The notes below the pieces were generated by a model that saw only the letters and a list, made by a program, of their open reading frames with translations, did no database searches and was not told the origin of the DNA. DNA of 55,395 bases, from NCBI GenBank assembly GCA_900768755.1, contig CAAGDV010000035.1:1-55395 (forward strand). The letters are read 5' to 3'. The translations under genes were made by a program, and so were the position numbers. Each line of letters starts with the position of its first letter. The first letter of the stretch is position 1. Below are positions 41,532 to 49,612 of this stretch, piece after piece. The stretch comes from Lachnospiraceae bacterium. Its GTDB lineage: Bacteria; Bacillota; Clostridia; Lachnospirales; Lachnospiraceae.

Positions 41532-42624
41532 GCCTATCCCCCTTCGGTATACTTACAAATATTCTGAATCCGTGCTCCGAATTGATTGTCAGAATGCCGC
41601 CTGCCTCCAATACCCTGGCCTGCATATTGTGGAGACCTATTCCGCTCTCCTTTACGCTCCCGCCGCTGCCGTTATCGGAAAAAACAAGCCTGTAAAATGC
41701 CGGATGCTCCACCAGAGACAGTACAACCGCATCCCCGTCCGAATGTTTTCTGAAATTCTCGTACGCTTCGGTGATAATGGAGATAAAACAGTATTTTATC
41801 TTTATTGGAACCTCCGAATTGACATCATAGTCAAAAGATGTTTTAACATTATCGTTTCTCTCAATCAGCTCACATATTGAGCGCTTCAAATCAACCGAAT
41901 CGTTGTGGAGATTATGTACGCTGTTACGTATGCTTGTCATGGATTCATTCAGGGTGTCGCTGATTCCTGCGAGCATAGCCTTGGTACTCTCGTCTTTATT
42001 GACAGTCATGAGCGCCCCTACCTGAATAATGCTTCTGCTCAAAAGATGCCCAACATTGTCGTGAATCTCCCTCGCAATACGGTTGCGCTCCTTTAAGGTT
42101 GCCATCGTTATCTCATCATCCTGCTTCTGAATGAGGTAAAGATTTTTGTCGGCAAGTTTTTTCCTCGTCTCCTCGCTGTCGTCTGCAAGACTAATTGCTC
42201 TGTTCCGGTATTTTTCCACGGAACTGCTCTGAAATGCAAGATAACCTGCAATAAAACACCCGGCAAAAGAGACAACGCCCATCCATGATGTCCAAAATAA
42301 CTCCGCGCCGGCAAGATACTTTATTAACATAATCGCTATCGTCACAACAATCCACGGCCATTCCTTCCGTTTCTGCTCCGTATGCGAAAACAGGCACTCA
42401 TACACAATCAGCATGCATATCGGAAAAAGCATGTCCCACACAATCAGGCATACTGCCTCCGCCGCCACAATCACGGTGTGGCCTATGTTCTCGTAGAAGC
42501 GGTATCCGAGGCATGCAAAGATTACCGCGGCAAGAATAATATATATCCTCGTATCGGAATCCCCGAGAAAAGCCGCAATTGTTATCAGCAATATTAAAAT
42601 AAAACGGTCAATAAGTCTGTGCAT
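41509..42624 (-). CDS. Sensor histidine kinase (HisKA_3, LnrJ/DesK-like)
   Basis: A 371-residue membrane sensor. Four or five N-terminal helices span about 5-130 with almost no extracellular loop, typical of kinases sensing events in the membrane. A coiled coil and HisKA_3 dimerisation domain follow, with the phospho-histidine at about 188 (RIAREIHDNVGHLL). The HATPase domain has FRKHSDGDAVVL and DNGSGGSVKESGIGLHNM. The ATG at 42624 is chosen because of the GGGGG site six bases upstream and because earlier codons would run through the promoter. Confidence 0.92.
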   Translation of the reverse strand: MHRLIDRFILILLITIAAFLGDSDTRIYIILAAVIFACLGYRFYENIGHTVIVAAEAVCLIVWDMLFPICMLIVYECLFSHTEQKRKEWPWIVVTIAIMLIKYLAGAELFWTSWMGVVSFAGCFIAGYLAFQSSSVEKYRNRAISLADDSEETRKKLADKNLYLIQKQDDEITMATLKERNRIAREIHDNVGHLLSRSIIQVGALMTVNKDESTKAMLAGISDTLNESMTSIRNSVHNLHNDSVDLKRSICELIERNDNVKTSFDYDVNSEVPIKIKYCFISIITEAYENFRKHSDGDAVVLSLVEHPAFYRLVFSDNGSGGSVKESGIGLHNMQARVLEAGGILTINSEHGFRIFVSIPKGDRHESSDSR

Positions 42625-42675
42625 TAAAACCCCCAAATATGCCCCGCTGACACGCGAAAATATCTGTCCGCCGAC

Positions 42676-42704
42676 AGTATACCACATTTTGTGACATTTG
42701 TCAT
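42676..42704 (-). promoter_or_regulatory. Kinase/regulator promoter with overlapping inverted repeat
   Basis: Minus-strand ATGACA (42699-42704), a 17-base spacer and TATACT (42676-42681). The inverted repeat TGACA-TT-TGTCA (42692-42703) overlaps the -35 box and is a candidate response-regulator site shared with the divergent exporter. Confidence 0.6.
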
Positions 42705-42785
42705 ATTTTTCGGTTACAACCTTCACTGTTCAGCTTTTTTATAGCGATGTATACTGAAAATATCAAAAATAAGGAAGTGAACCAT

Positions 42786-43727
42786 ATGAGCGAACCAATC
42801 GTAAAAATTGAAAATCTTGTCAAGCGTTACAAAGAGCTTGTTGCGCTTGACCATTTTAATCTTGAAATCAATAAAGGAGAGATTTTCGGACTTCTCGGTC
42901 CCAACGGTTCGGGCAAAACGACGACAATCAACTGCCTGCTCTCTCTTTTGTCATATGACCGTGGGGAGATTACCGTATTCGGCGAAAAGATGCGCCCCAA
43001 CAGCTACGAGCTCAAGCGCAGAATCGGAGTAGTATCGCAGAACGTTTCAGTTTTTGAAGAACTCACCGTATATGAGAACATCGACTATTTCTGCGGGCTT
43101 TATGTAAAAGACGCCGCAACCAGAAAAAAATATATTGAGGATGCAATTGAATTTACCGGTCTCAATGAATTCCGCAAATTCAGACCCAAAAAGCTTTCCG
43201 GCGGTCTTTTGAGGCGCTTAAACATTGCCTGCGGAATCGCCCACAAGCCGGAACTCATTATTCTTGATGAGCCTACCGTCGCAGTTGACCCGCAGAGCCG
43301 TAACCGCATACTTGAGGGAATCGTGGAGCTCAACAAACAGGGCGCAACCATAATTTACACCTCACATTACATGGAGGAGGTTGAGCAGATTTGTACCAGA
43401 ATCGCAATTATGGATAAGGGCAAAAATCTTGCATTGGGAACAACCGCCGAGCTTAAGGGCATGATTAAAAACACCGAAACAATCCATGTGGAGGTCTCAG
43501 CGCTCACGGAGGATGTCATAAAAGAAATCAACGCTCTCCCGCATGTATGCCAGTGTACATACCAGGACAACATTCTCACCGTATCTTATTCAGGCGGTGC
43601 CCACAATATTATCAGACTATTGGATGAATTAAAGAACAGGGAGATACATTTTAAAAATGTCCGTTCCGAATTACCTACGCTCAACGATGTATTCCTTGAA
43701 ATAACAGGAAAAGAATTGAGAGATTAA
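42786..43727 (+). CDS. ABC transporter ATP-binding protein (ABC-2 exporter)
   Basis: The 313-residue ATPase of an export system. Walker A is LLGPNGSGKTTT, the signature is KLSGGLLRRLNIACGIA (a slightly altered LSGG-Q segment, with Leu where Gln is usual), and Walker B is LIILDEPTVAVDP, followed by the switch His in YTSHYMEE. An extra C-terminal ~90-residue domain is typical of drug-exporter ATPases. The ATG at 42786 follows AAGGAAGTGA. It is the first gene of a three-gene exporter, divergent from the two-component system. Confidence 0.93.
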   Translation: MSEPIVKIENLVKRYKELVALDHFNLEINKGEIFGLLGPNGSGKTTTINCLLSLLSYDRGEITVFGEKMRPNSYELKRRIGVVSQNVSVFEELTVYENIDYFCGLYVKDAATRKKYIEDAIEFTGLNEFRKFRPKKLSGGLLRRLNIACGIAHKPELIILDEPTVAVDPQSRNRILEGIVELNKQGATIIYTSHYMEEVEQICTRIAIMDKGKNLALGTTAELKGMIKNTETIHVEVSALTEDVIKEINALPHVCQCTYQDNILTVSYSGGAHNIIRLLDELKNREIHFKNVRSELPTLNDVFLEITGKELRD

Positions 43728-43738
43728 GGAGGCTTAAT

Positions 43739-44857
43739 ATGTTCAGACATATTTTTAAATACAGATTCTTAAGCTTTCTGAGAGCCAGGCAGGAGACCTT
43801 CTGGACCGCTCTTTTTCCGCTGATTCTGGGAACCTGCTTTATGGTTGCCTTCTCGGGAATTGAAAGCAAAGCATACACCTTCCACACGATTCCCGTTGCG
43901 GTTGTGTATGAGACCGAAAACGAAATTTTCAGAACCGTTATGTCGGGCGTTGCTTCCGATGACTCGCAGGGTGAGCCTTTTCTCTCCGTTACGGAAACTG
44001 ACGCCTCCTCAGCTCTTGAACTTTTGAATGATAAAAAAATAGACGGAATCATCACCGTAACCGACACTGTGGAGCTCACAATAAAGCAGAACGGCATTAA
44101 CCAGACTGCCCTTCAGAGCTTTCTCACACAGTACCTTCAGAAGGTTGAGCTTATCAACAAGCTCGGTCCCGCGCATATTCAGGAAATTTTTGACACAAAG
44201 GATTTCATTAACGAGGATTCATTGAACAAAAATAATGTTGGTACGATGACATGCTACTATTTTTCCCTGATAGGAATGGCAGCTCTGTTCGGCGGTTTCT
44301 TCGGAACCAAATGTGCAGGCCAGATGAAGGCTGACCAGACGCCGGAGGGCTTGAGAAAATGCATTTCCCCCGCCAAAAGAAATGTTCTCATCGCAGCGGA
44401 ATTTCTTGCATCCTACGCAATCCATATGTGCAGCATGATAATTCTTATGCTGTTTATGACTTTTGTCCTTAAGGTGGACTTCGGTAACCAGATTGGATAT
44501 GTGCTTCTCACCTGCGCCGCAGGCTCACTTGTGGGCATCGCATCGGGAATGTTTGTCGGCTCAATACCGAAACTCAAAGAGGGCATAAGGATGACCATAT
44601 TCCTCTGCTATTCACTGGGTTCATCGTTTCTTTCGGGTCTCATGGTTGCCGACATAAAAATATATCTCCAGCACCATGCGCCGATTGTGAATATGCTCAA
44701 TCCTGCAACGCTTATTCAGGATTCGCTATATTCGCTTGTGATATATGACACACACGAAAGATTTTTCCTTAACATAGCAGTATTGGCCGGATATGCGCTT
44801 GTGCTCTGTGTTGCATCGTATTTTATGACAAGGAGGGAAAGTTATGCAAGTTTATAA
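43739..44857 (+). CDS. ABC-2 type permease, first subunit
   Basis: A 372-residue membrane subunit with one N-terminal helix (about 22-42) and an extracytoplasmic domain (about 45-170). Five or six helices in the C-terminal half include the conserved GMAALFGGFFGTKCAGQMKAD turn. An AAGGAGG site lies 6 bases upstream of the ATG, and its end overlaps the next permease by 14 bases. With the second permease it forms a heterodimeric channel powered by the preceding ATPase. The architecture matches LnrLMN-type exporters; the substrate is unknown. Confidence 0.9.
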   Translation: MFRHIFKYRFLSFLRARQETFWTALFPLILGTCFMVAFSGIESKAYTFHTIPVAVVYETENEIFRTVMSGVASDDSQGEPFLSVTETDASSALELLNDKKIDGIITVTDTVELTIKQNGINQTALQSFLTQYLQKVELINKLGPAHIQEIFDTKDFINEDSLNKNNVGTMTCYYFSLIGMAALFGGFFGTKCAGQMKADQTPEGLRKCISPAKRNVLIAAEFLASYAIHMCSMIILMLFMTFVLKVDFGNQIGYVLLTCAAGSLVGIASGMFVGSIPKLKEGIRMTIFLCYSLGSSFLSGLMVADIKIYLQHHAPIVNMLNPATLIQDSLYSLVIYDTHERFFLNIAVLAGYALVLCVASYFMTRRESYASL

Positions 44858-46004
44858 AACATTCCTGAAAATATCATTGAGGAATATTGCTTCATGCATC
44901 ATGTATTTTGTAATATTCACATCCCTCACTTTTGTAATAACTAACGCACAGTCAAAAAACTCCACTAACGATTTTGCATCCGAAAAGGTTAAGGTCGGTA
45001 TCGTGGACCGCGACAACACCGACGTATCAAAAGCTTTGTACGACTTCATTGACGGAAAACATAAAGTAAGGGAACTTCTTGCCGATGAGGATTCGTGGGC
45101 CGACGATTTGTTTTACCACACCGTTGATTACATACTTGTGATTGAAGAGGGTTTTGCCCAAAAACTTGCCGACGGTTCGTATGATTCCATGCTTACGTCG
45201 TACCAGAGCCCTACGTCCAATACCGCATACATTGTTGAAAATCAAGTTCAGTCTTTTCTCGGAACGTTGAGTCTGTTTATGGCAAACGGCTCATCACTTA
45301 ATGAGGCCGTCACGGAAGCAGAAAACATCTCCTCGGTTGAAGCTTCTGTTGTTCTTCCGGACAAAACTACCGTCAGTAACACAGTGAAGCCGATAAATCT
45401 GTTTTTCACTTTTGTGCCGTATATTATGATTTGCATACTGATTAACTCACTCGGTCCGACTCTCATCATCTGGAACAAACCCGAGATTCGGACGAGAACC
45501 GAGATTTCAAGCATGTCGTTGTATAACCGGACCGGCGGAATCATCGGAGCAGTCGCAACATACTCTGCAATAATCTTCTGTATTTTCCTCGGCATTGCAG
45601 CCAATGTATACAAGAAAGATTACTTTAATTCTGCCGGATTATATTATACAATGAACGCATTTGCATACCTTCTGGTATGTCTCGCAATAACCTTCTTCAT
45701 TGCGCAGTTTACCAAAAAGGTTCCGTTGCTCAGTGTGTGGTCCAATGTAATCGGACTTTCGACATCCTTCCTGTGCGGCGTGTTTGTCGTAAGGTCGTTG
45801 CTTCCCGATAAGGTTATTTCCGTATCAAAATGTCTTCCGACCTACTGGTACATCAATGTGACTGAGGAGCTAAAAACCTTTTCCGGAACCTTAAGTTCCA
45901 ACGCCTACCGCTCAATGGGCGTGCAGCTGTTGTTTGCAGCGGCAATCTTTGCCCTCTCTCTGGCCGTAATCGAATATAAGCGCAGAAAGGGCTCCGTGAA
46001 TTAA
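44844..46004 (+). CDS. ABC-2 type permease, second subunit
   Basis: The 386-residue partner of the preceding permease with the same layout. One helix (about 14-34) precedes an extracytoplasmic domain (about 40-175), and then six helices follow. FTKKVPLLSVWSNVIGLSTS and the late VTEELKTFSG segment are typical of ABC-2 permeases. Its start overlaps the first permease by 14 bases, and its stop lies at the base of structured RNA element copy 2. Confidence 0.9.
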   Translation: MQVYKTFLKISLRNIASCIMYFVIFTSLTFVITNAQSKNSTNDFASEKVKVGIVDRDNTDVSKALYDFIDGKHKVRELLADEDSWADDLFYHTVDYILVIEEGFAQKLADGSYDSMLTSYQSPTSNTAYIVENQVQSFLGTLSLFMANGSSLNEAVTEAENISSVEASVVLPDKTTVSNTVKPINLFFTFVPYIMICILINSLGPTLIIWNKPEIRTRTEISSMSLYNRTGGIIGAVATYSAIIFCIFLGIAANVYKKDYFNSAGLYYTMNAFAYLLVCLAITFFIAQFTKKVPLLSVWSNVIGLSTSFLCGVFVVRSLLPDKVISVSKCLPTYWYINVTEELKTFSGTLSSNAYRSMGVQLLFAAAIFALSLAVIEYKRRKGSVN

Positions 46005-46127
46005 ACATAAAAAAAGCACCCTTTCGGACTTTTTAGAACATCGGCACTTAGGCGGCGTATTACATCACCTTAGTGCTGACATGTTCTCAATGTAGTGTGA
46101 ACGTCCGAGAGGGTTCTTTTTTATGTT
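46004..46127 (+). ncRNA. Structured RNA element, copy 2 (bidirectional terminator-like)
   Basis: Outer arms 46004-46029 and 46103-46127 form a long helix with few mismatches and one U-G pair. The inner stem is AGAACAT/ATGTTCT, topped by CGGCACTTAGG pairing with CCTTAGTGCTG (one G-U, one U-U), and a tail TCAATGTAGTGTGAAC precedes the 3' arm. The layout, the ACTT...TAGT pair with its U-U mismatch, the TTCGG start, the GAAC and GTCCGA blocks all match copy 1 at 40788. Wobble pairs favour a plus-strand RNA. It overlaps the stop codons of both flanking convergent genes. Confidence 0.6.
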
Positions 46128-46756
46128 CTGTATGTACAGATATCTGCCAGACAACAGTTTTCACAATGCGGATTGGTTCTTGCGGTGCATACCGCTCTTC
46201 CGTGATCCACAAGACGATGGCAGAAATCATTGCTCTCGTCAGGAGGAATGAGTTTCCACAGCTCCATCTCCACTTTTTTGGGCTCAGTGATGTTATTCAC
46301 AAGCCCGATTCTGTTGACCAGCCTGATGCAGTGGGTATCGGTCACAATCGCCGGTCTTTTGAACACATCCCCTATAATAAGATTGGCGCTTTTGCGTCCG
46401 ACGCCCGGAAGCTTAAGAAGCTTTTCCATGTCGTCCGGCACCCTGCAGCCGTAGTCGTCCCGAAGCATTTTCATGCAGGCGCTTATGTCCCGGGCCTTGC
46501 TGTGCCCGAGACCGCATGGCTTCACTATGTTCTCGATATCCTCCACCGGTGCATCCGCAAGCTGTGATATTCCGGGATATTTCTCAAACAATCCCTTCAC
46601 CACGACGTTTACCCTCGCGTCAGTGCATTGTGCAGCAAGGCGCACGCTGACCAGCAGCTTCCATGCGTCGTCATAGTCGAGCGTACACTCGGTTTTCGGA
46701 TATTCTTTTTTCAACCGCTCCACAACCGTGAGCGCAAGCTTTTGTTTTTTTGTCAA
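46121..46756 (-). CDS. nth: Endonuclease III (DNA glycosylase/AP lyase)
   Basis: Removes oxidised pyrimidines and nicks abasic sites. The 211-residue protein contains the helix-hairpin-helix LLKLPGVGRKSANLIIG with the catalytic Lys, the catalytic Asp in VTDTHCIRLVNRIGL, and a C-terminal [4Fe-4S] cluster loop (CTARTNPHCENCCLADIC). The loop has seven residues in the first interval where six are typical, and an extra Cys. The TTG at 46756 is chosen because GGGAG lies six bases before it and it overlaps the upstream stop in TTGA, giving translational coupling. Confidence 0.94.
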   Translation of the reverse strand: MTKKQKLALTVVERLKKEYPKTECTLDYDDAWKLLVSVRLAAQCTDARVNVVVKGLFEKYPGISQLADAPVEDIENIVKPCGLGHSKARDISACMKMLRDDYGCRVPDDMEKLLKLPGVGRKSANLIIGDVFKRPAIVTDTHCIRLVNRIGLVNNITEPKKVEMELWKLIPPDESNDFCHRLVDHGRAVCTARTNPHCENCCLADICTYRT

Positions 46757-46971
46757 TGATATCTCCCAAACCACCCGGCAAGAGCATAGAATTGGGCTTC
46801 AGCCACTTCTGCGCGGTCACAGTATTGTGACAAAACAGTCAGAACATAGTACTCATTTCTCTGTTCCTGCGGAATAAATGTGGCTATGTAGGCCTTGGCG
46901 CGTTCCACAAACTCCTGACCGGCAAGATTATTAATCGATGACAAAAAACGATATATAATTTCGTCAGGCAT
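46753..46971 (-). CDS. Small conserved-looking protein coupled to nth
   Basis: A 72-residue acidic soluble protein starting MPDEIIYRFLSSINNLAGQE, preceded by a strong GGGGAGGGG ribosome site. It is predicted to be mostly helical, with no cysteine cluster beyond a single Cys and no membrane segment. The family is not recognised. Its stop overlaps the nth start, so the products are made together; a repair role is only a guess from that link. Confidence 0.7.
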   Translation of the reverse strand: MPDEIIYRFLSSINNLAGQEFVERAKAYIATFIPQEQRNEYYVLTVLSQYCDRAEVAEAQFYALAGWFGRYH

Positions 46972-47058
46972 ATAATCCCCTCCCCAAATACAATGATAAT
47001 TGAAAAGGGTTGTCCGTAAAACCACCATTCGCCCTCTATTTTCCTACCAAATTCGACA

Positions 47059-47343
47059 TCAATCTTCCTCAACGTGTTCCAGACCCTGCGCAACGATTGT
47101 GCGCACATGGTCATCGGCAAGTGAGTAGAAAATTGATTTGCCCTCGCGGCGGTTTTTTATTAATTTATTTTGTTTAAGTATTTTAAGCTGGTGCGAGACG
47201 GCCGACTGGGTCATGTTAAGACCTGCGGCAATGTCGCACACACATTTCTCGCCATCTGCCAGAGTGAAAAGTATTCTTAAACGGGTAGCATCCCCGAACA
47301 CCTTAAACAGTTCTGCGAGATTATCCACTATGTGTTCTTCCAT
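47059..47343 (-). CDS. ArsR/SmtB-family metal-sensing repressor
   Basis: A 94-residue winged-helix repressor that leaves DNA when it binds metal. The recognition helix is in MTQSAVSHQLKILKQNKLI. Two known metal-site types are visible: an alpha3-type cysteine pair (EKCVCDIA, as in CadC) and an alpha5-type set (DDHVRTIVAQGLEHVEE, as in SmtB/CzrA). That fits Zn, Cd or Pb sensing. The ATG at 47343 has AGGAGAG upstream, formed across the ATPase stop. It is the last gene of the HMA-ATPase-ArsR unit; its operator is at 49550-49573. Confidence 0.93.
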   Translation of the reverse strand: MEEHIVDNLAELFKVFGDATRLRILFTLADGEKCVCDIAAGLNMTQSAVSHQLKILKQNKLIKNRREGKSIFYSLADDHVRTIVAQGLEHVEED

Positions 47344-47353
47344 CAGCACTCTC

Positions 47354-49258
47354 CTATAATTTTTTGACCATCATGACCCGTATTGCATTGAGCACGGCAA
47401 TTACCATGACACCGACATCTGCAAATATGGCCGCCCACATGTTGGCTATTGCAAGCGCGCCAAGCACCAGGCAGATTAACTTGATTCCGATGGCAAAATA
47501 GATGTTCTCATAGACAATTCTCATGCACTTTCTTGCAATCTGAATTGCCGTCGCTATTTTCACGGGATCGTCGTCCATAAGCACAACATCTGCCGCCTCA
47601 ATGGCTGCATCCGAGCCAAGCGCCCCCATCGCTATGCCGATATCCGCCCTTGAAAGCACCGGTGCATCGTTAATACCGTCACCCACAAAAGCAAGTCTGC
47701 TTCTTTTGCCATTACATTCGTCAAGCAGTCTCTCCACTTCTCGGACTTTGTCCGCCGGAAGAAGTGAGCTGTGAACCTCATCTATGCCAAGCTCTGCGGC
47801 GACCGCATCAGCCACACGCCCCGAATCTCCGGTCAGCATAACAACACGGAAAACCCCTGCACGCCTTAGCTTCTCAATGGCTCTTTGGGATGTTGGCTTA
47901 ACGACATCCGATATCACAATGTGACCGGCGTACTGCCCGTCAATCGCTATGTGGATAATAGTGCCTGTTTTGTGACAATCGGCGTATTCAATGCCATACT
48001 GTTTCATAAGTTTGTCGTTACCGACATATACTTTCCGGCCGTCAACTGACGCCACAACTCCGTGCCCGCTTATCTCCTGCACATCGCTCACGCGGCTCAT
48101 ATCAACATCACGCCCGTATGCCCGCTTTAAGCTCAGGCTTATCGGGTGGTTAGAGTAGCTTTCGGCGAGTGCCGCGTACTCAATAAGTCTCTCATTTTCG
48201 AGTTCATTGTGGTGAATTCCCGACACCTCAAACACGCCCTTGGTAAGCGTTCCTGTTTTGTCAAAAACAATCACTCCCGTATGTGCAAGAGTCTCCAGAT
48301 AGTTTGAGCCTTTTATAAGAATTCCCTTCCGTCCGGCTCCGCCGATTCCGGCAAAAAAGCTTAGCGGAATGCTGATTACAAGCGCGCACGGGCAACTTAT
48401 TACGAGAAAAGTAAGCGCCCTGTATATCCAGTCTCCCCAGCCAGCGGAGTTGTTGAGGATTATGTTAATCACCGGCGGAATAATTGCCAGAAGCAGTGCG
48501 CTTATGCACACTATAGGCGTATAATACTTCGCAAATTTGGATATAAAATTCTCGGATTTTGATTTTTTGGAACCGGCATTTTCGACCAGGTCAAGAATCT
48601 TGGAAACCGTCGACTCTCCGAATTCGCGCGTTGTCACAATATGAATCACGCCCGACATATTTATGCAGCCGCTGATAACCGAAGTTCCGACAGAAATCTC
48701 CGTCGGCACACTTTCACCTGTGAGCGCGCGGGTATCAAGTGTAGAACTGCCCTCCGTGACGGTTCCGTCAATCGGTATTTTTTCGCCGGGCCGGACCACT
48801 ATCTCTGAGCCTATTGCCACCTCGCCCGGTTCCACCCGAACGATATTTCCGTCCTTAATTACGTTGACGTAATCAGGCCTGATATCCATGAGCTCGCTGA
48901 TGTTTTTGCGGCTCTTTCCGACCGCATAACTCTGAAAAAGCTCCCCCACCTGATAGAAAAGCATAACAAAGACGCCCTCGGCAAACTCGCCCTCCAATCC
49001 GTGCATTGAATTATACACGGCTATCGCAAGCGCTCCCACGGTGGCAATTGCCATAAGAAAATTCTCATCAAACACCTGGCGGTGCAGTATTCCTTTAAAT
49101 GCTTTCTTAAGAATGTCGTATCCGATGACAAAATACGGTATCAGATACAGCCCAAACTGCACATACCACGGCATCTCAACCTTAATAAGCATTAACGCTG
49201 CGACAAACACAGCGGAAATAACAATGCGGATTAATACCTTTTTCTGTTTACGGGTCAT
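47354..49258 (-). CDS. Heavy-metal P1B-type ATPase (Zn/Cd/Pb type)
   Basis: Exports divalent metal with ATP. The 634-residue protein has about eight helices, the ion-binding CPCALVISIPLSFF motif in helix 6, the phosphorylation site DKTGTLTKG, the TGES actuator loop (ALTGESVPTEI), the conserved HP in SNHPISLSL, and GDGINDAPVLSRADIG. It starts directly with membrane helices and lacks the usual N-terminal metal-binding domain; that domain is encoded separately just upstream. It lies 36 bases after the HMA gene. The pairing with a SmtB/CadC-like repressor supports Zn/Cd/Pb over Cu. Confidence 0.95.
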   Translation of the reverse strand: MTRKQKKVLIRIVISAVFVAALMLIKVEMPWYVQFGLYLIPYFVIGYDILKKAFKGILHRQVFDENFLMAIATVGALAIAVYNSMHGLEGEFAEGVFVMLFYQVGELFQSYAVGKSRKNISELMDIRPDYVNVIKDGNIVRVEPGEVAIGSEIVVRPGEKIPIDGTVTEGSSTLDTRALTGESVPTEISVGTSVISGCINMSGVIHIVTTREFGESTVSKILDLVENAGSKKSKSENFISKFAKYYTPIVCISALLLAIIPPVINIILNNSAGWGDWIYRALTFLVISCPCALVISIPLSFFAGIGGAGRKGILIKGSNYLETLAHTGVIVFDKTGTLTKGVFEVSGIHHNELENERLIEYAALAESYSNHPISLSLKRAYGRDVDMSRVSDVQEISGHGVVASVDGRKVYVGNDKLMKQYGIEYADCHKTGTIIHIAIDGQYAGHIVISDVVKPTSQRAIEKLRRAGVFRVVMLTGDSGRVADAVAAELGIDEVHSSLLPADKVREVERLLDECNGKRSRLAFVGDGINDAPVLSRADIGIAMGALGSDAAIEAADVVLMDDDPVKIATAIQIARKCMRIVYENIYFAIGIKLICLVLGALAIANMWAAIFADVGVMVIAVLNAIRVMMVKKL

Positions 49259-49294
49259 ATTATTATCCTCCCGGAGATAAGTTTCTGCACACTG

Positions 49295-49513
49295 CTAAAA
49301 AAATATCTCGCAGTCATCCTCAACCTTGCGGCAATTCTTAAGCACAGCCTTCATAACCTTCTCCGGCTCCGCTCCGTCCTCAAAATCCACAACCATCTTA
49401 AGCGCCATAAAATTCACTGTGGCGTCCTTAACACCCGGAGTGCGCTTAGCGGCCTCCTCCATCTTGTTCGCGCAGTTGGCGCAGTCAACTTCAATCCTGT
49501 AAGTCTTATTCAT
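49295..49513 (-). CDS. Stand-alone heavy-metal-associated (HMA) domain protein
   Basis: A 72-residue ferredoxin-like metal-binding protein. The metal motif is DCANCANKME (CxxC), in the form typical of Zn/Cd ATPase N-terminal domains rather than copper chaperones, and Asp/Glu/Cys-rich residues near the end (CRKVEDDCEIFF) may add ligands. It probably delivers metal to the ATPase encoded next. The ATG at 49513 has GCGAGG upstream. It is the first gene of the operon behind the metal-responsive operator. Confidence 0.9.
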   Translation of the reverse strand: MNKTYRIEVDCANCANKMEEAAKRTPGVKDATVNFMALKMVVDFEDGAEPEKVMKAVLKNCRKVEDDCEIFF

Positions 49514-49549
49514 AAAAAACCTCGCAAAATAATATGTTTTATTATATTT

Positions 49550-49573
49550 ACATATGAACAAGTATTCATATGT
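49550..49573 (-). promoter_or_regulatory. SmtB/CadC-type operator
   Basis: A 12-2-12-like inverted repeat with arms ACATATGAACA (49550-49560) and TATTCATATGT (49563-49573) and one mismatch in eleven. The core TGAACA-N2-TATTCA is the known ArsR/SmtB box. It lies just downstream of the -10 box at 49582, overlapping the expected transcription start. Confidence 0.85.
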
Positions 49574-49581
49574 ATAATTGT

Positions 49582-49609
49582 ATTATAACACCTCCAAATG
49601 AGGTGTCAA
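49582..49609 (-). promoter_or_regulatory. Metal efflux operon promoter
   Basis: Perfect minus-strand TTGACA (49604-49609) and TATAAT (49582-49587) with a 16-base spacer. The spacer holds a 7-bp inverted repeat (ACACCTC/GAGGTGT, 49588-49606), possibly a terminator remnant or a second regulator site. Confidence 0.85.
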
Positions 49610-49612
49610 TAC

